Assembly (NCBI GenBank): GCA_937905915.1 | Contig: CALCVR010000046.1 | Location: 1 to 5,429 of the forward strand | Origin: an uncultured Eubacteriaceae bacterium | Lineage (GTDB): Bacteria; Bacillota; Clostridia; Oscillospirales; Acutalibacteraceae | DNA: 5,429 bases | Direction: 5' to 3' | Part shown: positions 1-4,906 of the stretch, piece by piece | How positions within the stretch are numbered: position 1 is the stretch's first letter | Layout of the letters: every line of letters starts with the position of its first letter | Notes under the pieces: model-generated | The model's input: only the letters and a program-made list of their open reading frames with translations | Told to the model about the DNA's origin: nothing | The model's database searches: none | Position numbers and translations under genes: made by a program

Positions 1-369
1 GACAGCAGCGGTTCCTTCACTCCCATCGGTCAGGTCACCATCTCTGTGGGTGAAGTTGCTCCTCCCGCTTCTGGACCTGCTGAGGTTTATTCGGCCAAGA
101 TCTTAAACGACACCGCTAAAATCAATGAGGACTTTACTGTCGAGGTAAAGACCAATCTCAATACTACTAAACTGGCGGTGGAGAATGAAAACGGCCGCAA
201 CATCAGCTTCGATGTCGTTGGTTGTGTGGATGAGGGCGATGTAAGGACTTATACCCTTACCATGAACGTCGGTTCTGCTGGCTTCCGCATTTTCTCCTTC
301 CTGGGCGCTAACAGCGACAAGGAATGGTGTGATGTCAGCGTAGAAAGCTCTATTATCATCACAAACTAA
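1..369 (+). CDS. 3' end of a probable secreted/surface protein with a beta-sandwich (Ig-like) C-terminal domain
   Basis: The frame is open from the first base of the window to the TAA at 367-369, so 122 residues of a longer protein are visible. The GTG at 46 lies inside the open frame and is probably not the start. The visible part opens with a Thr/Val-rich strand ending in ISVGEV. A Pro/Ala/Ser/Gly-rich linker (VAPPASGPAEV) follows, then a module of about 90 residues with alternating hydrophobic and polar residues, as in Ig-like domains of Gram-positive surface proteins. Two Cys (about residues 75 and 109) are present. The protein ends in IIITN, with no LPxTG motif, hydrophobic tail or S-layer-homology repeat at this end, so any anchoring would have to be N-terminal. 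I do not recognise a specific family and infer function only from composition. The strong terminator just downstream separates it from the rest of the window. Confidence 0.65.
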   Translation, partial: DSSGSFTPIGQVTISVGEVAPPASGPAEVYSAKILNDTAKINEDFTVEVKTNLNTTKLAVENENGRNISFDVVGCVDEGDVRTYTLTMNVGSAGFRIFSFLGANSDKEWCDVSVESSIIITN

Positions 370-379
370 AATCATTTTA

Positions 380-414
380 GGACGATCCTCCCTAGGAGGA
401 TCGTCCCCTTTTTT
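380..414 (+). terminator. Rho-independent terminator of the surface-protein gene
   Basis: A perfect 12-bp stem (380-391 pairing with 395-406) closes on a 3-base loop (CTA) and is followed by CC and six T (409-414). It starts 11 bases after the upstream stop codon. The stem is GC-rich, and the T tract follows on the + strand, so it terminates the upstream gene and isolates the regulator gene downstream. Confidence 0.9.
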
Positions 415-433
415 GTGTAAATTGGAGATATCG

Positions 434-462
434 TTGAAATTTTGGCCGGGAGACGGTATAAT
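434..462 (+). promoter_or_regulatory. SigA-type promoter of the deoR-family regulator gene
   Basis: A -35 TTGAAA (434-439) and a perfect -10 TATAAT (457-462) are separated by exactly 17 bases. Transcription should begin near 468-470. This rules out the TTG at 442 as the start used from this promoter, and it would leave the ATG at 475 with a leader of only about six bases and no complete Shine-Dalgarno. It therefore supports a start at 505 or 511. No copy of the AAAC repeats found upstream of the glycyl radical enzyme gene is visible here, so there is no sign of autoregulation through that element. Confidence 0.8.
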
Positions 463-504
463 GAAGGACAGAAAATGATTTTTGGAGAAAGGCGGGATTA
501 TGCT

Positions 505-1266
505 GTGTTTATGGAAGAGCGGCAGGAGCAGATCGTTGTCCTCCTGAACCGGCATGGAAAGGTTCTGGTAAAAGAGCTCAGCGAAAAATTCAATGTGACA
601 GAAGACTGCATCCGCAAAGATCTGGCTGCCCTTGAGAAAAAAGGCCTCTTGAAGAGAACCTATGGCGGCGCCGTATCCCCTCGTTCCAACGCCCATATTT
701 TTGGCGTAAAGGGACGTAAATCAGAAAACGTGGCGGCTAAACGTGCTATTGCTTCTAAAGCAATTGACCTCATCCGCGAAAATGATATGATATTTTTGGA
801 TATTTCCACCACCAACTTGGAAATCGCTAAATTGATTTTATCAGAAAATAAAACAGTCACTGTAGTTACCAACATGGCAGAGGCCATTCAGCTCTTCTCC
901 CGCCGATGCAACGTGCAGTTAATTTCGGTGGGCGGTGTGTTGGATAACGCTCGAGATGGATTTATCGGCAGTATGAGCATTGAAAGCATCTCAAAATTCA
1001 AGTATGACATTTCTTTCTTAGGCGTGGTAGGGGTCAATGCCTTTAGCAATGAAGCCGCCACCTACGACGTCAACGATGGTATGACCAAAAGTGCTATTCT
1101 ACGGGCCAGCCGTCGTTCCTATCTCTTGTGTGAAAACCGTAAATTCCAAATGGACGGCAATTACAATTACGCCACATTGGATGCCTTTTCTGGCATTATT
1201 ACAGAGTCGCCCCCTCCCCACGAAATTTTGGACGCGCTCAAAGAATTAGACGTAGAAATTCTTTAA
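505..1266 (+). CDS. DeoR-family transcriptional repressor, probable local regulator of the glycyl radical enzyme operon
   Basis: From the GTG at 505 this gives 253 residues, the usual DeoR-family size. Residues 4-59 form the N-terminal winged HTH: an EERQEQIVVLL opening, V-K-E-L-S-E-K-F, then VTEDCIRKDLAALEKKGLL, with the wing ending KRTYGGAV. Residues from about 79 form the sugar-phosphate sensor domain: KRAIASKAIDLI, the phosphate-loop-like FLDISTTNLEIA (usually D-S-G-T-T), TVVTNMAEA and a GGV motif. The family normally represses sugar or polyol genes and is released by a phosphorylated sugar intermediate, here perhaps a hexitol phosphate. GGCGG (491-495) lies nine bases before the GTG; the ATG at 511 is an alternative. 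The ATG at 475 has AGGA well placed in the DNA, but the promoter would start the transcript too late to include it. The gene has its own promoter and terminator, so it is monocistronic. The family call is firm; the target and effector are inferred from position. Confidence 0.93.
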   Translation: MFMEERQEQIVVLLNRHGKVLVKELSEKFNVTEDCIRKDLAALEKKGLLKRTYGGAVSPRSNAHIFGVKGRKSENVAAKRAIASKAIDLIRENDMIFLDISTTNLEIAKLILSENKTVTVVTNMAEAIQLFSRRCNVQLISVGGVLDNARDGFIGSMSIESISKFKYDISFLGVVGVNAFSNEAATYDVNDGMTKSAILRASRRSYLLCENRKFQMDGNYNYATLDAFSGIITESPPPHEILDALKELDVEIL

Positions 1267-1275
1267 TCAATACAT

Positions 1276-1322
1276 AAGGTTCCTGATCCATTTGTTGATG
1301 GCTTGGGAACCTTTTCTTTTTT
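1276..1322 (+). terminator. Rho-independent terminator of the regulator gene
   Basis: The outer stem AAGGTTCC (1276-1283) pairs with GGAACCTT (1306-1313), and an inner CCAT/ATGG stem (1288-1291 with 1298-1301) closes a 6-base loop. The arms run straight into a T-rich tract (1312-1322, interrupted by one C). It begins ten bases after the regulator stop codon and separates the regulator transcript from the operon downstream. Confidence 0.8.
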
Positions 1323-1346
1323 CCAAAAAATGCATCTTATTTTGGA
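1322..1346. repeat. 7-bp inverted repeat upstream of the operon promoter, possible regulator site
   Basis: TCCAAAA (1322-1328) and TTTTGGA (1340-1346) are perfect inverted arms with an 11-base spacer. The repeat lies 44 bp upstream of the -35 box, between the upstream terminator and the promoter, where an activator or a second repressor dimer could bind. The arms are AT-rich, so a chance match is quite possible. A weaker inverted pair, AAATG (1353-1357) and CATTT (1366-1370), follows. Confidence 0.3.
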
Positions 1347-1389
1347 CATGCTAAATGATAAAAAACATTTAAAAACCTGTGTTTTCTCG

Positions 1390-1418
1390 TTGACTTATGA
1401 GGGCAATAGTATTATAAT
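1390..1418 (+). promoter_or_regulatory. SigA-type promoter of the glycyl radical enzyme operon
   Basis: The -35 TTGACT (1390-1395) and the perfect -10 TATAAT (1413-1418) have a 17-base spacer, with a strongly AT-rich upstream region (1353-1375). Initiation is expected near 1425, giving a leader of about 68 bases before the ATG at 1493. So strong a core promoter would be active without an activator, which suggests control by repression. Confidence 0.85.
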
Positions 1419-1424
1419 AATCTC

Positions 1425-1453
1425 AAACAATATAAACCAATACAAACTAATCC
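1425..1453 (+). promoter_or_regulatory. Triplicate AAAC tandem repeat at the transcription start, candidate DeoR-type operator
   Basis: Three head-to-tail units begin AAAC at 1425, 1434 and 1444: AAACAATAT, AAACCAATAC and AAACTAATCC. The period is 9-10 bases, close to one helical turn, so all copies face the same side of the DNA. They lie at the predicted transcription start and early leader, where a bound repressor blocks initiation or clearance. Direct-repeat operators are known for DeoR-family proteins; the middle copy resembles the A-A-Y-C-A-A core I recall for Bacillus IolR sites. The assignment to the adjacent regulator is inference. Confidence 0.5.
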
Positions 1454-1476
1454 GATTTATTGCGCTTTTATTGTAG

Positions 1477-1484
1477 AGAAAGGG
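1477..1484 (+). promoter_or_regulatory. Ribosome binding site fixing the glycyl radical enzyme start
   Basis: AGAAAGGG ends eight bases before the ATG at 1493. An in-frame TTG at 1460 lies upstream of this site and has no Shine-Dalgarno of its own, so the longer reading is unlikely. Confidence 0.75.
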
Positions 1485-1492
1485 TGTGTTTT

Positions 1493-3844
1493 ATGCGCGA
1501 CCTAATCATGATGCCCAGAATTTCTATTTTGAAAGATAAAATGTTATCCCAACCTCGTTATGCCTCCATTGAGCAGGCCTTGTTGATTACGGAAACCTAC
1601 CGGCAAAACGAGGAGAAGCCCGCCATTCTAAAACGAGCTCTTGCCTTACAAAACGCGCTCTTGCATCTGGAGATCGGCGTGGAGGAGGAAGAGCTGATCG
1701 TCGGCAATCGCACCAAAGGCGTGCGGTATGGCGTCGTCTTCCCGGAAAGCGGCAGCTCCTGGGTGGACCATGAATTTGAAACGCTTCCCACCCGACCCCA
1801 GGATAAATTCCAAGTTCATAAGGAGGACATCGACCGTTTCCGCCAGGAGATCAAGCCTTACTGGCAGGGGCGTTCCTTGGAGGACGTCATCCGCAAACGC
1901 TATGGCAAAGAAATCGATGAGATCAGCAGTGTGGTCAAGATCAATCAAAAGGATCACGCGCAGGGCCATATTTGTCCTGACTGCGCCAAATGGCTCAGGA
2001 TGGGGCCCAGTGGCCTGCGTCAGGATGCTCTGGAGCGCATGAAAAACGCCCAGGGGGACCAGCAGGATTTTTACCAAAGCATAGCCATCGTCATGGAAGG
2101 GGTTCAGGGCTTCCTGATGCGCTACCATGATTTGATTGTGTCTATGATACCAAAAGCCAAGGAGGAAAATCGCGCCTCTATGCAGGTGGTGGCCGATAAC
2201 TGCGCCTTCTTGGCCCACAATCCTCCTAAGACCTTCCATCAGGCGGTGCAGTCCTTATGGATGCTATTTGTGGTACTGCACATGGAATCCAATGCATCCT
2301 CCTTCTCCCCCGGCCGCCTGGATGAGTTTCTCTACCCCTTCTACCGCCGCGATATCGACGAAGGCCGTTTGGACGATCAGCAGGCTCTAGAGATCCTGGA
2401 ATGCTTGTGGCTCAAGTTTAACGAGATTGTGTATCTCAGGAATCGCAACAGCGCCAAATATTTTGCCGGATTCCCCATCGGCTTTAACATCGCCATTGGA
2501 GGGCAGGATGAAGATGGTAACGATTTCTCCAATGAACTCTCCTTCCTGTGCCTCAAGGCTCAGGAACATCTGGGACTGCCCCAGCCCAATTTAAGCGTCC
2601 GGCTCCACAAGGGCACCTCCGACGCGCTGCTCAAGCAAAGTGTGCGCGTGGTGGCCAAGGGCAGCGGCATGCCCCAGTTTTTCAACGACGAGGCTGTTGT
2701 CCACGCCCTGGAGGATTTGGGAGTTTCCCACAAGGATGCTTTGGACTACGCCATTGTGGGATGTGTGGAGCTCACCACCCAGGGGAATAATCTTGGCTGG
2801 AGCGACGCTGCTATGTTTAATCTTAATAAGGTGTTAGAGGTGACACTGACCGGCGGCAAATGTCTTCTGACCGGTAAGCAGATCGCCCCCGACTATGGCA
2901 ATCTCACCCAGTATGAGACCTTTGAGCAGTTGGAATCGGCTTTCGCAAAACAGATCGATTATTTTATGGAACGGATGATCCGGGCTTGTGAACAAGTGGA
3001 ACAGGCCCACATGGACATCCTGCCCTCCCCCTTCCTCTCGTCGGTCATCGACGACTGCATGGAGAAGGGCATAGACGTCACTCGTGGGGGCGCCGTCTAC
3101 AATTTCTCCGGTATCCAGATGATCCAGGTGGCCAACCTGGCCGACAGCCTAGCCGCTTTAAAACAGCTGGTGTTCGACGAGGGTAAGGTTTCCAAAGAGC
3201 AGCTTCTCCACGCTCTAGAAACCAATTTTGAAGAGGACGAAGTGCTGCGCAACCGCCTTCTTTACAAATCTCCCAAGTACGGCAATGACATCCATTGGGT
3301 GGACGAACTTGGAGCTAAGTGGGCCCGGTATTTTAATAAACAACTGAGCCTCCATCAAAACTATCGAGGCGGCCCCTACCACACTGGTATGTATACGGTA
3401 TCGGCCCATGTGCCCATGGGCGAGATGGTAGGCGCTTCTCCCGACGGCCGTTTTGCCGGCCAGCCTTTGGCCGATGGCGGCATGTCCCCAGTGTACGGCC
3501 GGGATATCAGTGGTCCCACTGCGGTGCTGCAATCGGTGTCGTCTTTGGACAACGTCCTAACTACCAATGGTGGGCTCCTCAATATGAAGTTTTTGCCGGA
3601 GTTCTTTTCCACTGAAACCGGCGTAGATAAATTCGCTAAATTCCTGCGCACCTTTGTGGATTTAAAAATCCCCCACATCCAGTTCAACGTGGTGCGGCGG
3701 GAGGATCTCATCGCCGCCCAAAAGAATCCAGAACAGTACCGGAGCCTTACCGTCCGGGTGGCGGGTTACACCGCCTATTTTACCGAGCTGGCCGGCGAAC
3801 TGCAAAATGAGATCATCGCCCGTACAAGCTACAGCGATATTTAA
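1493..3844 (+). CDS. pflD: Glycyl radical enzyme, PflD type (candidate 1,5-anhydrohexitol-6-phosphate lyase)
   Basis: This cytosolic protein has 783 residues, normal for the family. The PFL-like barrel domain fills most of it, and the glycine-radical domain occupies roughly the last 120 residues. The radical loop is RVAGYTAYF with the radical glycine at G758, near the C-terminus as expected. The thiyl cysteine is C424 in VGCVELTTQG, with the acid/base glutamate E426. The residue before C424 is Gly, so the Cys-Cys pair of pyruvate formate-lyase is absent, and C-x-E marks eliminating enzymes. Blocks such as PTRPQDKF, ESNASSFSPGR, FAGFPIGF, LPQPNLSVR, VSAHVPMGEMVGASPDGRFA and IPHIQFNVV match what I remember of E. 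coli PflD. E. coli PflD is reported to cleave the ring C-O bond of 1,5-anhydromannitol 6-phosphate to 1-deoxyfructose 6-phosphate. The downstream activase and sugar kinase fit that role. The glycyl radical enzyme call is certain and the PflD grouping likely; the exact substrate (manno or gluco isomer, or another polyol phosphate) is inference. Confidence 0.96.
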   Translation: MRDLIMMPRISILKDKMLSQPRYASIEQALLITETYRQNEEKPAILKRALALQNALLHLEIGVEEEELIVGNRTKGVRYGVVFPESGSSWVDHEFETLPTRPQDKFQVHKEDIDRFRQEIKPYWQGRSLEDVIRKRYGKEIDEISSVVKINQKDHAQGHICPDCAKWLRMGPSGLRQDALERMKNAQGDQQDFYQSIAIVMEGVQGFLMRYHDLIVSMIPKAKEENRASMQVVADNCAFLAHNPPKTFHQAVQSLWMLFVVLHMESNASSFSPGRLDEFLYPFYRRDIDEGRLDDQQALEILECLWLKFNEIVYLRNRNSAKYFAGFPIGFNIAIGGQDEDGNDFSNELSFLCLKAQEHLGLPQPNLSVRLHKGTSDALLKQSVRVVAKGSGMPQFFNDEAVVHALEDLGVSHKDALDYAIVGCVELTTQGNNLGWSDAAMFNLNKVLEVTLTGGKCLLTGKQIAPDYGNLTQYETFEQLESAFAKQIDYFMERMIRACEQVEQAHMDILPSPFLSSVIDDCMEKGIDVTRGGAVYNFSGIQMIQVANLADSLAALKQLVFDEGKVSKEQLLHALETNFEEDEVLRNRLLYKSPKYGNDIHWVDELGAKWARYFNKQLSLHQNYRGGPYHTGMYTVSAHVPMGEMVGASPDGRFAGQPLADGGMSPVYGRDISGPTAVLQSVSSLDNVLTTNGGLLNMKFLPEFFSTETGVDKFAKFLRTFVDLKIPHIQFNVVRREDLIAAQKNPEQYRSLTVRVAGYTAYFTELAGELQNEIIARTSYSDI

Positions 3845-3970
3845 CGCTTAAAGTGGAAAGATCGATCAAAAAATATACTACCCCATCGCGGGCACAATAA
3901 CAACAGCCGCGCACCATACCTAGAGCACGGCTTGGCTGCAGCGACTCGCCGCTGGCTGGAGGGAGACACT
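3845..3970 (+). other. 126-base spacer between the enzyme and activase genes, with weak hairpins
   Basis: No gene or T-tailed terminator is seen, so readthrough is expected. Two small pairings are possible: CGCGG (3887-3891) with CCGCG (3907-3911), and CAGCG (3939-3943) with CGCTG (3950-3954), a 6-base-loop hairpin ending three bases before the activase Shine-Dalgarno. Together with the TTG start, these could keep activase output well below that of the enzyme. That is inference from layout, not a demonstrated element. Confidence 0.35.
3958..3964 (+). promoter_or_regulatory. Ribosome binding site deciding a TTG start for the activase
   Basis: GGAGGGA has its GGAGG core (3958-3962) eight bases before the TTG at 3971. 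No in-frame ATG lies near, and a TTG at 3932 would place this sequence inside the coding region and add a tail unlike the family. The start at 3971 gives the usual short N-terminus before the FDIRRFSTHDG motif. Confidence 0.8.
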
Positions 3971-4891
3971 TTGAATCCAATCAAAGGAAACGTGTTTGAT
4001 ATCCGCCGTTTCTCCACTCACGATGGAGACGGCATTCGTACCACCATCTTTCTTAAAGGATGCCCTTTGAGGTGTGCCTGGTGCCAGAACCCAGAGGGCA
4101 TCGATGGGAATCGTCACGTGGTTTATTTCGATACGCGATGCATCAGCTGCCTCAGCTGCGTGCATCAATGCCAAAATAAGGCGGTAACCTTAGAAGATGA
4201 TAAAATAACCTTGCATGAGGATGTTCCCAACAACTGGGATACAACCATCGATACCTGCCCCACCGGGGCCCTGGCCTATGATTGCCGGCAGATGACGGTG
4301 GAACAGGCTGCCCAGGAACTCAAACGGGATCTTCCCTTCTTCCGTCACGGCGGCGGCGTGACCTTGTCCGGCGGGGAACCGTTCTCCCAAAGTGAGTTTA
4401 CGTTAGAACTTCTCAAGGCGCTTCACAAAGAGGGGATCCACACGGCGGTGGAATCCTCCCTCTTTGTGCCGAGTCACATTCTGCTGCAAGCCCTTCCTTT
4501 TATCAACACCTTGTTCGCCGACTGTAAAGTGTTGGATCCCATCCTTCACCGCCGTTTTACCGGGGTGGACAATGCCCTCATCAAGCAAAACCTAGCTCTG
4601 GCCCTCCAGTCGGCCTACCGGGATCGGGTAGTCGTCCGCACTCCCCTGATCCCTGAGCACACCGCTACGTTTGAAAACATCAAGGCTATCGGCCGATTTC
4701 TCAGCGGACTTTACCCAGATGTTTCGTATGAGCTTCTCAACTACAACCCTCTTGCCGAGGCTAAATACAAACATGTGGATTGGGACTACTGTTTTTCACA
4801 AAACCCTCGCAAATATTCTCCGCAACAGATGCAGGATTTTGCTGATGCAGCCCAACAGGGCGGCGTTAAGCACGTGATCATTGAATCATAA
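3971..4891 (+). CDS. pflC: Radical SAM glycyl radical enzyme activase with a reduced ferredoxin insert
   Basis: The 306-residue product uses S-adenosylmethionine and a [4Fe-4S] cluster to abstract hydrogen from the partner's radical glycine (G758 of the upstream gene). The order is: FSTHDGDGIRT near residues 14-24 (Asp20 where Pro is usual), the radical SAM motif C31-P-L-R-C35-A-W-C38 followed by QNPEG, a ferredoxin-like insert at about 50-105, then SGGEP (133-137) for SAM binding. The insert has one full C-x2-C-x2-C-x3-C motif (C57, C60, C63, C67), but the second repeat keeps only C96 in CPTGAL. By the bacterial ferredoxin ligation pattern, C57/C60/C63/C96 could hold a single extra cluster. 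IHTAVESSLFVP and the ADCK motif resemble E. coli PflC as I remember it. The gene is co-directional with its substrate enzyme and starts with TTG after strong GGAGG; the stop codon overlaps the Shine-Dalgarno of the kinase. Function is firm by family and context. Confidence 0.95.
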   Translation: MNPIKGNVFDIRRFSTHDGDGIRTTIFLKGCPLRCAWCQNPEGIDGNRHVVYFDTRCISCLSCVHQCQNKAVTLEDDKITLHEDVPNNWDTTIDTCPTGALAYDCRQMTVEQAAQELKRDLPFFRHGGGVTLSGGEPFSQSEFTLELLKALHKEGIHTAVESSLFVPSHILLQALPFINTLFADCKVLDPILHRRFTGVDNALIKQNLALALQSAYRDRVVVRTPLIPEHTATFENIKAIGRFLSGLYPDVSYELLNYNPLAEAKYKHVDWDYCFSQNPRKYSPQQMQDFADAAQQGGVKHVIIES

Positions 4892-4896
4892 GGAGG
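4891..4896 (+). promoter_or_regulatory. Strong ribosome binding site of the ROK kinase, overlapping the activase stop
   Basis: AGGAGG, in the longer match AAGGAGG (4890-4896), shares its first bases with the activase TAA and sits ten bases before the ATG at 4907. The overlap indicates that activase and kinase are cotranscribed. Confidence 0.8.
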
Positions 4897-4906
4897 AAGC
4901 ATCACT

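Noticed and set aside
103..696. 197-residue open frame on the - strand
   Set aside because: It crosses the surface gene end, a strong + strand terminator and the regulator's HTH, shows no recognisable motif, and opposes the well-supported + strand genes.
1323..1492. Riboswitch or attenuator in the operon leader
   Set aside because: Only about 68 bases lie between the predicted start and the ATG, with no strong hairpin or U-tailed terminator; the repeats there look like a DNA operator.
1646..2239. 197-residue open frame on the - strand within the glycyl radical enzyme gene
   Set aside because: It lies wholly antisense to a full-length, motif-rich gene and has no recognisable domain; other antisense frames here are similar shadows.
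1493..3844. Pyruvate formate-lyase itself
   Set aside because: Pyruvate formate-lyase uses adjacent Cys-Cys at the active site. Here the residue before C424 is Gly and the motif is GCVE, typical of eliminating glycyl radical enzymes.
3874..3879. TATACT as an internal -10 box for a separate activase promoter
   Set aside because: No acceptable -35 hexamer lies 16-18 bases upstream, and the gene is better explained by readthrough from the operon promoter.
3932..3970. Earlier TTG start for the activase
   Set aside because: It would add a 13-residue tail unlike the family and place the GGAGG Shine-Dalgarno inside the coding region; no binding site precedes 3932.
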